Shown: positions 17,535-27,408, counted from the first letter of the stretch. The stretch is DNA of 64,000 nucleotides from Bacteroides sp. MSB163 (GCF_036416795.1 NZ_CP143867.1:4828001-4892000), one strand, 5' to 3'. A program made the numbers and translations. Notes: generated by a model from the letters alone, not told the origin.

Positions 17535-17539
17535 GATTT

Positions 17540-17657
17540 GCTACGAGCTACCAGTAACGAGTTACGAGTTGCCGCGCTGTACTCATAGGCGAATAATTAT
17601 TCGCCCGGCTATCACGCCGAAAGGTACTTGTCACTTGTAGCTTGTAGCTCGTCACTA
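17540..17657. repeat. 7-bp-period intergenic element, two inverted arms (CTACGAG / AGCTTGT)
   Basis: The left arm has GCTACGA GCTACCA GTAACGA GTTACGA GTTGCCG (17540-17574). The right arm has GGTACTT GTCACTT GTAGCTT GTAGCTC GTCACTA (17623-17657). The loop contains a perfect 18-bp palindrome, GGCGAATAATTATTCGCC (17588-17605). It lies between the convergent toxin and TonB-receptor-like genes and touches the latter's stop. Confidence 0.8.
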
Positions 17658-19808
17658 TTTAAACCTCGACGTATCCACCTCCTCCCTCTTCTTCTCCCTA
17701 TATCCTCCGAACTTATACGTAAACGACACCCCGATTTCCCTGAAACAAGCATAATCATTCGTCACGTTCTGCGTACCAAAGCGGATACGTGGTTTTATCT
17801 GTCCCGTCTCAAAGATATCATTGCAATAAAGATTCAAAATAGCCTTTCCTTTGGCAAAGCCATACCGCAAAGCAGCATTTACATACCCTGAAGACGGTAA
17901 ATCATAAATTCCCTGAGTCGCTTTACTACGAGCCATTCCCGTCAGTGTCAGTTTCAGATCAGGCTTCTTAGAGAGAGTGAAAGTATTTGTCAGTACGGCA
18001 ATACCATAACAAATATTCCGATTAAAAGGAATATCCCAGAAATCATCATCCTTCTCATGATGCCATACACCAATCAAAGTTAAACGAGAATTCAACCATT
18101 GCTTTATATCAAAAGGTATAGAAGCCTGTACTCCTGCCTGTTGTTGGTAATTAAAATTCAAATGTTTATAGATTTCCACCAGACGTTCAGAAGATTGATA
18201 AAGAGTCTGGGTAGAGTAATCTTTCGTATGGGTAAACCAGGCACTAAAGATATATTTACTCTTCAAAATATGTGTCAGTTGAAGTTGATATTCCTGAGCT
18301 GGTTTCAGGAACGGGTTCCCATGTATTTCAGAATATCCACCGCCCAGATAAGAGATAGCGTCCTGCACTGCCCAATAATCAGGATAGTCCTTATCGCTGC
18401 TCAAAGCCAATTGCCAAACATAGCCGGGGGCAGGCATATAACTCAGATTAATGGTAGGATACCAGTCCCACTGATTCCATACCGGCGTCTTGTAATGTTC
18501 CACGGCAAGCGAAGCATCCAGAGAAAGTTTATCACCGAAACTTTTATTGAAACCCGCATAGAAGTTCAAAGTTTGTTCACGACGGCGGGATTGCATATTA
18601 TCGGGAATACCTGTGCTCACACCTGCCTTTGTTCCCGCATCCTTCTCCGTATCATAATAGTATTGATAACTATGGTCGATACTGGTAGTATAAACGGCAC
18701 CATAATTCAATCCCCATCCACGACCCAGCTTATGCTCCTGGGCAAGGAAGAATTTCCAGCGATTGATGCGCTGACAGTCTTCGGTATAAAAGGCCAGTTC
18801 TTCGCCTTGCATGCTGCTATGCAATAACTGATCGGACGGAGAACGGTAATAAGTCAGTTCAGCACCGGCTTTCAATCCGAAAGGCGCACGGTAATCCAGA
18901 CGTCCGTTTTGCAGCCAATCGGTGCTGTTGCTACGGGTGTTAGACTGCTGCGTACCGTAAATATCCATCAGACTGTGGTAAGTCGAATAACTTCCATTAT
19001 AAACAAAACTCAGCTGATGGTCCTTGGCAATATTGTAATCCGCTCCTACCCGGAAACTATGGGTATGTGAACGGCTTCGGCCCATCTCATCGGTTGTGAT
19101 GTGATGAACCGAACCGTCCGCCAGAGAGTGCATAGCTTCTTTATCGGTTAAAGAATATCCCCGTCCGTGGTTGTGTGAGTAAAGAAAATCTGCTGAGAAT
19201 TTATTTCCGTTATAGATCAGGCTGGCACGTTCGTTGAAGCCCTCGTAATGTTTCTGATTATATTTGCCATAAAGCTCTCCCTGCCAGGAAGACGGGCCTC
19301 CGGTGCTTTGCTTCAGTGTGATATTGATAAGTGCACCCCGCACCTGATAGCGCGCCGGAGCATTGTACATCACTTCCGCCTTCTCAATGCGACTGGACGG
19401 GATGCTTTTCAATAAAGAATAAAGCTGTTCGGTACTCATGGTGGTAACTTTGCCATCCAATATAACAGTTACCCCCTGCCCTGCCAACATCAACCCGCCA
19501 TTCATCTCTGTTACGCCCGGCAGTTCCTTCACAGCGTCATAAGCATTATCTACGGGCAGATTACCGATAAGGCGCGGAAGATCATACACCAATTTACCTT
19601 GCTCCGCTTTCACGATGGGACGTTGTCCGGTAATCATTACTTCAGGAAGAGATTGGTAAAGACTGTCCAGTTGCTTGTCCTGTGTTATAATACTGTCCGC
19701 ACTGAGTGTCCGTTCGCTCTCTACATCCGTACTCTTTGTTATTTCCTGAGCGGAAACTCCTGCACTCAATGCACATAGCATCAGGGAAAGATAGTAATAA
19801 GACTTCAT
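17655..19808 (-). CDS. TonB-dependent-receptor-like outer membrane protein (OMP_b-brl_3 type)
   Basis: The start at 19808 gives a signal peptide MKSYYYLSLMLCALSAGVSAQ; an ATG at 19814 is equally possible, and the frame is open back to 19889. A plug-like domain (LPEVMITGQRPIVKAEQGKLVYDLPRL to IPSSRIEKAEVMYNAPARYQVRG) precedes a long beta-barrel ending GVSFTYKFGG. There is no carboxypeptidase-like N-terminal domain and no SusD partner. It is divergent from a two-component system across a 22-bp-period array, which suggests that system regulates it. Confidence 0.85.
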   Translation of the reverse strand: MKSYYYLSLMLCALSAGVSAQEITKSTDVESERTLSADSIITQDKQLDSLYQSLPEVMITGQRPIVKAEQGKLVYDLPRLIGNLPVDNAYDAVKELPGVTEMNGGLMLAGQGVTVILDGKVTTMSTEQLYSLLKSIPSSRIEKAEVMYNAPARYQVRGALINITLKQSTGGPSSWQGELYGKYNQKHYEGFNERASLIYNGNKFSADFLYSHNHGRGYSLTDKEAMHSLADGSVHHITTDEMGRSRSHTHSFRVGADYNIAKDHQLSFVYNGSYSTYHSLMDIYGTQQSNTRSNSTDWLQNGRLDYRAPFGLKAGAELTYYRSPSDQLLHSSMQGEELAFYTEDCQRINRWKFFLAQEHKLGRGWGLNYGAVYTTSIDHSYQYYYDTEKDAGTKAGVSTGIPDNMQSRRREQTLNFYAGFNKSFGDKLSLDASLAVEHYKTPVWNQWDWYPTINLSYMPAPGYVWQLALSSDKDYPDYWAVQDAISYLGGGYSEIHGNPFLKPAQEYQLQLTHILKSKYIFSAWFTHTKDYSTQTLYQSSERLVEIYKHLNFNYQQQAGVQASIPFDIKQWLNSRLTLIGVWHHEKDDDFWDIPFNRNICYGIAVLTNTFTLSKKPDLKLTLTGMARSKATQGIYDLPSSGYVNAALRYGFAKGKAILNLYCNDIFETGQIKPRIRFGTQNVTNDYACFREIGVSFTYKFGGYREKKREEVDTSRFK

Positions 19809-19865
19809 GTTCATTTGTTTTAGATACGACATAAATGTGTTCAGACTTAGAGATGACTGGGTGTC

Positions 19866-19953
19866 AACCTTGGTTAACAGGTCGATCAACCTTGGTTGAC
19901 AGATCCGTTAGCCTTGGTTGACAGGCCGGATGACCTTGGTTGACACCCAATCA
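19866..19953. repeat. 22-bp-period array, four units (core ACCTTGGTTGACA)
   Basis: CCTTGGTT occurs at 19868, 19890, 19912 and 19934, exactly 22 bp apart. The best form of the core is the palindrome GTCAACC-TT-GGTTGAC. The other 8 bases per unit vary. The array is bounded by GGGTGTCAACC and its exact complement GGTTGACACCC. It lies in the divergent gap between the outer membrane protein gene and the sensor kinase. Confidence 0.9.
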
Positions 19954-20154
19954 TGCAAGGGAGTGAACAGGATTATCCTTATAGCTTTTGCCTAAAATGC
20001 CTCATACAAAGCGAATCATCCCTTAATCTCTTGCGCTGCAAAGTACGGTGAAAATTTCCGGACTTTGTGTTATCCGGAACTTACGTAGTCTTATCTAGTG
20101 TTATCTGAAGTGTTATTTAGTCTTACCGTCCATACATGTACCGGTTATCTTTCC

Positions 20155-20162
20155 TATCTTTG
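20155..20162 (+). promoter_or_regulatory. Bacteroides -7 box (TATCTTTG) for the two-component operon
   Basis: TATCTTTG predicts a start near 20169, 16 nt before the kinase ATG at 20185. It excludes the longer reading frame from 20098. No clear -33. Confidence 0.55.
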
Positions 20163-20184
20163 TCCATATAAATACAAGAGCTAC

Positions 20185-21822
20185 ATGAAACTGCCATTCA
20201 AACCTATTGCCATATTAGTCATAATTTCTCTGCTGGGTATCTTTATTTACCAGGCATACTGGATCACGGGGCTATACAAAACAATGAAGCACGAACTGGA
20301 ACAAAGCATCGTAGAAGCCATGCGCATGAGCGATTATAATGAGATGATGCTTCGTGTAAAGGAGATGCAAAAAGAAAATAAAGCCCACGGTTCCGTAGAG
20401 GTTTCAGCAGGATACAATTCCGATTCCGGAAAATCATTTGTCCGCAGCAGTACAACTGTTAACCAAACAGACAGTGCCGGAAGTCGTTCACTTTTAAAAG
20501 ACGGTATCCCTATGAAGTATGACAGCGTCTCAGTGAGTTACCCGAATGACTCGACAAGAGATATCCTTTTCACACGGGGACAGGAAGGCACAAATATTTC
20601 AGTCTGGGCAGAAAGAGATTCAGTAAAAGAGGTCTTGGAAGATACAGTGATTAATGAGGATGAACCTCAAGCTTCTTTAAGAGCCGAAGGTGGAATAGAC
20701 ATGATGCTGCGTGACCAAAGCAGTATGGTGGAACTTGCCACTTTCATCCAGCGTGGAATGCACTCGGGACTGGACATTTTTATAGAACCTGATATAGCCG
20801 TTTATGACAGTCTGCTGAATACCTATCTGCAAGAACGGGGGCTTAAACTTCCCTACCGATTGGAGCGCCTTCATTCCGGTACCGATCTGGACTCAACGCT
20901 GGTTTACACTGATACGCTCGCCATTGTCGGGACTCCCGGATACATACCCAGTGAAAAAGCAAAACAATATAATTACGCTTTCGACATTCACTCCAATCAA
21001 AGTTACCGCCTCACAATAGAACCTATTTATAAGATTGTATTGCGGCAGATGAGCGGTATTCTTACCACATCATTCGTTATCCTTATTATATTAGGTTTCT
21101 CCTTCTGGTTTCTTATCCGCACCATTTTGCGGCAGAAAACACTGGAAGAGATGAAGAGCGACTTTACCAACAACATCACCCACGAGCTCAAAACACCTAT
21201 TGCCGTGGCGTATGCCGCCAACGACGCTTTGCTTAATTTTAATCTGGCAGAAGACAAGCAACAACGGGATAAGTATCTGGGTATCTGCCAGGAACAGTTA
21301 CAGCGATTAAGCGGACTGGTGGAACAAATTCTCTCCATGAGTATGGAACGCCGTAAAACCTTCCGTCTGCATCCGGAGACGCTTAGCTTACACGATTTGT
21401 TCCCGGCACTCATCGAACAGCATAAACTGAAAGCGGACAAGCCTGTAAAAATCAATCTCGACATTGCACCGGAAGACCTGACAATCATTGCCGACCGTAC
21501 ACACTTTAGTAATATTCTGAGTAACCTGATAGATAATGCCATCAAATACTCTCCGGATAAAGCCGACATAATGATCTGTTGCCGGAAAAAGGAAACGGAA
21601 CAAGTGGAAATCTCAGTTACAGACCACGGTATTGGTATCTCTACGGATAAACAGCCTCACATTTTCGATAAATTCTATCGGGTTCCAACAGGAAATATCC
21701 ACAATACCAAAGGCTACGGATTGGGGCTTTTCTATGTAAAGACAATGGTAGAAAAGCACGGTGGCATTGTAACCGTACGAAGTGAAGCGGGAAAAGGAAG
21801 TACTTTTACAATAAGAATCTAA
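20185..21822 (+). CDS. Sensor histidine kinase
   Basis: The 545-residue protein has a membrane helix at about 8-28, a periplasmic sensor of about 260 residues with no recognised fold, a second helix (ILTTSFVILIILGFSFWFLI), and a kinase core. The H-box NNITHELKTPIAVAYA has its phospho-acceptor at His333. N-box LIDNAIKYSP, G1 DHGIGI, F-box IFDKFYR and G2 GYGLGLFYVK are all present. No HAMP domain is obvious. The response regulator gene follows after 15 bp. Confidence 0.93.
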   Translation: MKLPFKPIAILVIISLLGIFIYQAYWITGLYKTMKHELEQSIVEAMRMSDYNEMMLRVKEMQKENKAHGSVEVSAGYNSDSGKSFVRSSTTVNQTDSAGSRSLLKDGIPMKYDSVSVSYPNDSTRDILFTRGQEGTNISVWAERDSVKEVLEDTVINEDEPQASLRAEGGIDMMLRDQSSMVELATFIQRGMHSGLDIFIEPDIAVYDSLLNTYLQERGLKLPYRLERLHSGTDLDSTLVYTDTLAIVGTPGYIPSEKAKQYNYAFDIHSNQSYRLTIEPIYKIVLRQMSGILTTSFVILIILGFSFWFLIRTILRQKTLEEMKSDFTNNITHELKTPIAVAYAANDALLNFNLAEDKQQRDKYLGICQEQLQRLSGLVEQILSMSMERRKTFRLHPETLSLHDLFPALIEQHKLKADKPVKINLDIAPEDLTIIADRTHFSNILSNLIDNAIKYSPDKADIMICCRKKETEQVEISVTDHGIGISTDKQPHIFDKFYRVPTGNIHNTKGYGLGLFYVKTMVEKHGGIVTVRSEAGKGSTFTIRI

Positions 21823-21837
21823 TAAACATTGCTTATT

Positions 21838-22551
21838 ATGAAAATGAATCAAGATATGGACAAAATCAAGGTACTGTTGGTTGAGGATGAACAAACTCTC
21901 GCCATGATTATCAAAGATACGCTGGAAGGCCAGAATTTCATCATCCATACTGCTGCCGATGGCGAGGAAGGTCTGCGTATGTTCTTCGACTTACGCCCTG
22001 ATGTACTGGTAGCAGATGTTATGATGCCCCGTATGGATGGTTTTGAAATGGTACGCCACATCCGTCAAACCGACAAACGAACTCCGGTACTTTTTCTCAC
22101 TGCCCGTTCTTCCATCAATGATGTGGTAGAAGGCTTTGAACTCGGAGCCAACGACTATCTGAAAAAGCCTTTTGGCATGCAGGAACTTATCGTACGCATT
22201 AAAGCGCTGGTGGGCAAAGCATTTATATTCAAAGAGGAACTGAAGAAGGAAGAAACTTGTTTCAAGATAGGCGATTACCATTTCAACTCTGTCACACAGA
22301 TATTGTCCCATACCGGAATAGAGCAGGAACTCTCCCACCGCGAGGCCGAAATCCTGAAACGCCTGTGCGAAAACCGTAATCAGGTAGTGAATACCCAGAA
22401 TATCCTGCTCGATCTTTGGGGCGACGACAGTTTCTTTAATTCGCGCAGCCTGCACGTGTTCATCACCAAACTACGGCATAAGCTCTCCAAAGACGAACGC
22501 ATCCGCATTGTCAATGTCCGGGGTATCGGATACAAACTTATCATCAACTGA
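21838..22551 (+). CDS. OmpR/PhoB-family response regulator
   Basis: The receiver domain (VLLVEDEQTLAMII, phospho-acceptor Asp60 in VADVMMPRMDGFEMV, Lys in YLKKPF) is joined to a winged-helix output domain (ELSHREAEILKRLC to SLHVFITKLRHKLSKDERIRIVNVRGIGYKL). Start at ATG 21838; a TTG at 21829 is less likely. OmpR-type regulators bind direct repeats, and the 22-bp-period array at 19866-19953 is the most obvious candidate target nearby. Confidence 0.94.
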   Translation: MKMNQDMDKIKVLLVEDEQTLAMIIKDTLEGQNFIIHTAADGEEGLRMFFDLRPDVLVADVMMPRMDGFEMVRHIRQTDKRTPVLFLTARSSINDVVEGFELGANDYLKKPFGMQELIVRIKALVGKAFIFKEELKKEETCFKIGDYHFNSVTQILSHTGIEQELSHREAEILKRLCENRNQVVNTQNILLDLWGDDSFFNSRSLHVFITKLRHKLSKDERIRIVNVRGIGYKLIIN

Positions 22552-22576
22552 AACTTCCGTTAACGCATAACGATTT

Positions 22577-23356
22577 ATGAAAAAACTATTCATCATTCTG
22601 TTCCTTCTCACTGTTTCCTTTCGCATTTCCGCACAAAGCGAGCAAACAAAGGACAGCACATTATTGAATCGTTTTCCCACGGAAATGGGAAAAGCCCCGT
22701 TGTCTCCTCCCCCCGGAACAGCCGCCGCTCTCAATCGGGACATGTCGGTAAAGACTTCTCTCAGCATGGATAGCACAGACTTACGCATCATTCTTCCGAC
22801 TTATTATCCCAACTTTCCGTGGATGGATATTAGAATGGGAAAGATGGTCAGCAGTTACGATCCTTTCGTGATGGATTACGAGCATTACGGTGCTTTTCAG
22901 CTTTCACCCAATAGTATATTGAGCACATTCAGCACCTACAATACTTACCCTACAATGGGAACAATTATCCAGGCAAGTGCCGATTTTATATATCGTCCCA
23001 ACGAACGTTGGGAACTAACAGGGGGTATGTATACAGCCAAATATACCATGCCATCGCGTATGCACGGTGCTCAATTCGACATCGGATTGGATGCTTCCGC
23101 CGCCTATCGCATTAATGATTTCATGCGCATCCGCTTCTTCGGGCAATATTCGGGTTTCGGCAAACAGAACTCACTGAACGGATATATGAGTCCAATGTAT
23201 CCACAAAGCCACTACGGTGCTGTTCTAGAAATGAAAGTCAATGATTATCTGGAAATACAAGGAGGCGTGGAACGAGTGTACAATGCTTCGAAGATGAAGT
23301 GGGAAACAGTACCGATATTTAGTCCAGTGATTCATCTCAATAGAAAAAAGAAATAG
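22577..23356 (+). CDS. Secreted protein of unknown function, downstream of the two-component system
   Basis: A signal peptide ends at ISAQ (residue 20). A proline-rich stretch follows, then a region with alternating beta-strand pattern (WELTGGMYTAKYTMP, FMRIRFFGQYSGFG, YGAVLEMKVNDYLEIQGGVERVYN), suggesting a small barrel or periplasmic beta protein. It starts 25 bp after the response regulator stop and is probably in the same operon. No family recognised. Confidence 0.75.
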   Translation: MKKLFIILFLLTVSFRISAQSEQTKDSTLLNRFPTEMGKAPLSPPPGTAAALNRDMSVKTSLSMDSTDLRIILPTYYPNFPWMDIRMGKMVSSYDPFVMDYEHYGAFQLSPNSILSTFSTYNTYPTMGTIIQASADFIYRPNERWELTGGMYTAKYTMPSRMHGAQFDIGLDASAAYRINDFMRIRFFGQYSGFGKQNSLNGYMSPMYPQSHYGAVLEMKVNDYLEIQGGVERVYNASKMKWETVPIFSPVIHLNRKKK

Positions 23357-23359
23357 AAA

Positions 23360-23394
23360 AACGGGCTGCATTTCCACATGAGATACAGCCCGTT
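23360..23394 (+). terminator. Hairpin AACGGGCTG/CAGCCCGTT after the two-component operon
   Basis: Nine-base perfect arms with a 17-nt loop lie just after the stop at 23356. The following CATTTA is a poor T-run, so termination is probable but not certain. Confidence 0.6.
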
Positions 23395-23580
23395 CATTTA
23401 CCGGTTAGAGAGGAACAAATAGATTGCTTATAAAACCAATTCAATTATTTACGCTCCAAAGATAGCAACAATACTCAAATACTAAAACATAATATACAAG
23501 TTTTATTTTAATAAATGCTATATATTTCCATAATTCATACTTATTTCTTATATTCGCCATTAAATAAAGACCATTAAGTG

Positions 23581-24126
23581 ATGAAATATACAGGACTAAT
23601 CATACTTTTCTGTCTTCTTTCTTTCAGGGTAAATGCCCAGAATGAAGTACCCGCTGACAGTGTTCGCAGTATGAATATGCCGGCAACAAAGAATTTTGAT
23701 GGATTCCTTTTGGATATGAACCTGATGAAAATGGCAGCTCCCCAAATGCCCAAAATGACTTTAGACATTCCCGATGCCAGCAAAGATTATAGTTTTCTGT
23801 TTCGCTTGGACCCGAATGTGACCTACTCACAAGGCTACTCACACTTATTTAGTTTAGGTAGCTCCACCATATACAGTATGAACCCTTTCGGACTGACAGG
23901 TTTCGGATCATCTCCCCAAAACCTGCAAATGGGAAGTTTCCGGCTGAAGAACGGAATGCGCATCAATACTTATGGAGAGTATGACAAGGACGGACGGAAA
24001 GTCCCTAATCCTTCTGCCCTGCCGTGGGAACGGAATAACTTTAAAGGCGCTTTCGAACTGAAGTCGGCAAACGGATCATTCGGAATTAGAATCGAAGTAC
24101 AACAAGGAAGGAATGGACCTTACTAA
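23581..24126 (+). CDS. Secreted protein of unknown function
   Basis: A signal peptide MKYTGLIILFCLLSFRVNAQ is followed by a Met- and Pro-rich region and glycine/asparagine-containing beta-like segments ending FGIRIEVQQGRNGPY. It resembles the preceding secreted protein in signal and in general composition, but not enough to call a paralogue by eye. A GTG at 23578 precedes the ATG. The 224-bp upstream gap is AT-rich and shows no clear promoter. Confidence 0.7.
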   Translation: MKYTGLIILFCLLSFRVNAQNEVPADSVRSMNMPATKNFDGFLLDMNLMKMAAPQMPKMTLDIPDASKDYSFLFRLDPNVTYSQGYSHLFSLGSSTIYSMNPFGLTGFGSSPQNLQMGSFRLKNGMRINTYGEYDKDGRKVPNPSALPWERNNFKGAFELKSANGSFGIRIEVQQGRNGPY

Positions 24127-24163
24127 AAAAGACTACAGTCAAGGGATTATATACTGAAATAAT

Positions 24164-25069
24164 ATGAATATGAAGAAAAAAGTATTGGTAATAGGTGCCA
24201 ATGGCTTCACAGGACGCCGGATCTTGAATGATTTGTCACGCAATGACGAGTATATAGTAACAGGTTGTTCCCTGCATGACGACATTGCTCCCAATTCCGG
24301 GAATTATCGTTTCATCAGTGCAGACATCTGCCAGATGGGAGACCAAAGCGCATTGTTCCGGGAAGTACGCCCGAATATAGTGATCAACACGTCCGCATTA
24401 TCCGTTCCTGATTATTGCGAAGCACACCGTGAGGAGGCAGACAGTATCAATGTCAATGCTGTGGGACAATTGGCATTCCGATGCGAAGCATCCGCTGCAC
24501 GCTTTATACATCTATCTACTGACTTTGTATTTAATGGAGATACAGGGCAGCTTTATACAGAAGAAGATACTCCTGATCCCGTCAACTATTATGGGGTAAC
24601 CAAACTGAAAGGTGAAAAACGGGTAGCTGAGCTCTGTAGCAATTATGCCATCGCACGTGTGGTAGTGGTCTATGGTGCCGCCTTGCCGGGGCAACACGGG
24701 AATATTCTGCAATTGGTAGCCAATCGTTTAAGAAATAATGAAGAAATATGGGTGGTTTCCGACCAGTGGCGCACGCCAACCTATGTAGGCGATGTTTCTC
24801 AAGGAATAGAGAAACTGATAAATCATCCCAATAATGGCATTTATCACATCTGTGGCTCGGAATGTCTGACTATAGCCGATATTGCTTATCGCGTAGCAGA
24901 TTCTTTGAATCTGGATTATTCATTAATTCTGCCAGTCACTACCAAGCAAATGGGAGAAACAACTCCCCGTCCCCGTTTCAGCGGATTAAGCATTGAAAAA
25001 GCACGCAGAGAACTGGGATACCAACCACATACTCTGGAAGAAGGAATAAAACTAATGTTCAATCTTTAA
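24164..25069 (+). CDS. RmlD-like SDR oxidoreductase (dTDP-4-dehydrorhamnose reductase family)
   Basis: The Rossmann motif VLVIGANGFTGRRIL is at the start. DICQMGDQSALFREVRPNIVINTSALSVPDYCE is typical of RmlD-family extended SDRs, as are HLSTDFVFNG and the catalytic YYGVTKLKGE (YxxxK). The 301-residue length fits. The family reduces dTDP-4-keto sugars, but no rhamnose genes are adjacent, so the substrate is unknown. An ATG two codons later (24170) is an alternative start. Confidence 0.85.
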   Translation: MNMKKKVLVIGANGFTGRRILNDLSRNDEYIVTGCSLHDDIAPNSGNYRFISADICQMGDQSALFREVRPNIVINTSALSVPDYCEAHREEADSINVNAVGQLAFRCEASAARFIHLSTDFVFNGDTGQLYTEEDTPDPVNYYGVTKLKGEKRVAELCSNYAIARVVVVYGAALPGQHGNILQLVANRLRNNEEIWVVSDQWRTPTYVGDVSQGIEKLINHPNNGIYHICGSECLTIADIAYRVADSLNLDYSLILPVTTKQMGETTPRPRFSGLSIEKARRELGYQPHTLEEGIKLMFNL

Positions 25070-25087
25070 AGAGATAGAGAGGAGGTA

Positions 25088-27307
25088 TTAATCACTAAAC
25101 AACGTTTCTGCAATTCCACTCTCCTTTTTATACACCCGCACCATCTCCAGCAACTCATCCCCATACTTTTCCACTCCTTTTTTACCAAAATAAGGGATCC
25201 GGAGAAGAGCGGATTTATCTTCTGGTAATAAATTGGTGATACCTAAAATAGCTTTCTGTTGGATTACGGTATATACTGGTAATCCTAATTGAGACGCTTC
25301 CGCATTACGCCATGCTACCAGGCGCCTGTATAATTCGGGATGCAGGATATCCGAAGGAACTTCCACGACTGCCGTTTTTTTCCGTGCAGGGGTATTTCCA
25401 CTTTCCTCGGTTCCACCTTTTCTTTTTCTTCTTTCAGTAGAATTACCGGAACGCTTTTCCCCTTTGCCTTTAGTCGATGCCGTATCGTCAATGGAAAGTA
25501 CCGCCTTTTGTTTCAGGTACTCTCCTACATGAAAGCCCTTACTGATAACAAATTCCAATAAGTCAACTTTTAACAGAAGTAGATCATCCAATTCCTCACT
25601 GGCAGTCTTCAACTGTTTCTTTAGTTCTTTATTGTCTGTTTCCACAATGGTACTACTCCTGATAGCATCCAAAGGTTCTAACTGTTCTTTAAAATATTCC
25701 GCCCCCAAATGAATACGTTCCTGCAAGCTTTTATCCGTTGCATAATCTTCAGCACCATCAACCAGGCGTGTGTATTGAAGGCTAAACTTCTGGGCAACTT
25801 TCATAACCTTCTCGTGAAAACGTTCCGTTTCTGATTTATATTCAGTCAATAGTTTGGGATAGAGTTTATACAAGTGTTCATCCACCAATCTCACAAAGCG
25901 CTTCAATGCCAACTCTAACGGTAAGAAATCAAACAATCCCGATAGCAATTCCAGAAAGTATGCTTGTTGCAATCTCCTGTAACGCGTTTCATCAGGTTCG
26001 TTTCTACGCGCATCTTCCGTAAAAGTATCTACAGCACTGTCACTGATGACCGCTCTTGCCGACAGTGGAGCGCTCAATACCAAACCTTCCAATGTTTTAC
26101 AACGACTTAATGCCACATAAGTCTGTCCGTGTGCAAAAGAAGCACTGGCATCGATTATAGCGCGTTCAAATGTCAATCCCTGACTTTTATGGATAGTAAT
26201 AGCCCATGCCAGTTTCAGAGGAAATTGTTTGAAGACCCCTTCTATATCTTCGGTGATTTCCTTAGTCTCTTCATCCAACACGTATTTTGCATTCGTCCAT
26301 TCTTCTTCTTGCAGCATAAAAGCATCCTCACTTCCTTTACTGCGTACTTCTATACCCAAAGCTGAGACATTCACCACTTCACCGATCATACCATTGTAAT
26401 AACGGTGCTCACCAGACGAATCATTCTTCACAAACATGACTTGGGCACCACGTTTCAGTTCAAGCACTTCATCTGTGGGATAAGAATACTCAGGAAACTT
26501 TCCCTCTATCTGTGCACGAAAAGTGAAGGAACGACCGGGTAATTGTGCCAGTTCATGTTCATTGATACGTTGCGCCTGATAGTTATGGGTAGTCAGCTGG
26601 ATATATCCTTCCTCTTTCGAAGGGTTGAAATTCGGAATGTACCTACGGTTCAATTCATCCAGCAAAGTTTTATCACAACGGTTCTCCCGAATACGGTTCA
26701 GCATATCCAGAAAGTGAGTATCGCTCTGACGATACACCGTTTTCAGTTCAAGCGTACAATATTCAGACTGTCTCAGTGCACGACTGGAAAAGAAATAAGG
26801 AGTATCATAGTAACTGTTCAGCATCTGCCACTCTTCATCTTTTATCACTGGGGCAAGCTGCTGCAAATCGCCAATCATCAGCAATTGCACACCACCGAAG
26901 GGTTTACTGCGATCACGAAAGCGTCTCAGCACGTCGTCTATCGCATCCAGAAGATCAGCACGCACCATACTGATTTCATCAATCACCAGCAGGTCTATAC
27001 TACGCATGATGTTGAGTTTATCTTTTCCGAAACGGAAACGATATTGTGCTTTGCCATCTGCACTGAATGAGGTATCAGGTACGTAAGGGGCAAAAGGTAA
27101 CTGAAAGAAAGAGTGAATGGTTACGCCACCTGCATTGATAGCTGCAATACCTGTTGGGGCAAGAACAACCATACGTTTTGGACTTTCGGACCTCAACCGC
27201 CGTAGGAATGTAGTTTTTCCGGTCCCTGCTTTACCGGTCAGAAAGAGATGTGTGCCTGTATTTTCTATAAATTGCCACGCTAATGCCAATTCCGGATTCT
27301 GTTCCAT
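25088..27307 (-). CDS. Pif1/RecD2-like superfamily 1B DNA helicase with C-terminal HRDC-like domain
   Basis: The Walker A loop FLTGKAGTGKTTFLRRL is at residues 17-33, Walker B LLVIDEISMVRADLLDAID near 105, and the motif VI-like AITIHKSQGLTFERAIID and TYVALSRCKTLEGLVLS near 370-410. A linker rich in Lys, Arg and Glu follows (TKGKGEKRSGNSTERRKRK). The last 80 residues (ELYRRLVAWRNAEASQLGLPVYTV to RIPYFGKKGVEKYGDELL) form an HRDC domain. It likely unwinds DNA in replication or repair. It is separated from atpG by a 7-bp-period element. Confidence 0.9.
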   Translation of the reverse strand: MEQNPELALAWQFIENTGTHLFLTGKAGTGKTTFLRRLRSESPKRMVVLAPTGIAAINAGGVTIHSFFQLPFAPYVPDTSFSADGKAQYRFRFGKDKLNIMRSIDLLVIDEISMVRADLLDAIDDVLRRFRDRSKPFGGVQLLMIGDLQQLAPVIKDEEWQMLNSYYDTPYFFSSRALRQSEYCTLELKTVYRQSDTHFLDMLNRIRENRCDKTLLDELNRRYIPNFNPSKEEGYIQLTTHNYQAQRINEHELAQLPGRSFTFRAQIEGKFPEYSYPTDEVLELKRGAQVMFVKNDSSGEHRYYNGMIGEVVNVSALGIEVRSKGSEDAFMLQEEEWTNAKYVLDEETKEITEDIEGVFKQFPLKLAWAITIHKSQGLTFERAIIDASASFAHGQTYVALSRCKTLEGLVLSAPLSARAVISDSAVDTFTEDARRNEPDETRYRRLQQAYFLELLSGLFDFLPLELALKRFVRLVDEHLYKLYPKLLTEYKSETERFHEKVMKVAQKFSLQYTRLVDGAEDYATDKSLQERIHLGAEYFKEQLEPLDAIRSSTIVETDNKELKKQLKTASEELDDLLLLKVDLLEFVISKGFHVGEYLKQKAVLSIDDTASTKGKGEKRSGNSTERRKRKGGTEESGNTPARKKTAVVEVPSDILHPELYRRLVAWRNAEASQLGLPVYTVIQQKAILGITNLLPEDKSALLRIPYFGKKGVEKYGDELLEMVRVYKKESGIAETLFSD

Positions 27308-27408
27308 TATTTTATCGATGTTGGTTGGAGGTGTAAAGGTAGCACAAATAAAAGAGTTAAAGCCTCCATTGGCACATCTTTTTTTTAAAAAAGGAAAAAG
27401 CTATAGGA

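Noticed and set aside
19866..19953. Plasmid-type iteron replication origin
   Set aside because: 22-bp spacing fits iterons, but there is no replication initiator gene and the surroundings are plain chromosomal genes.
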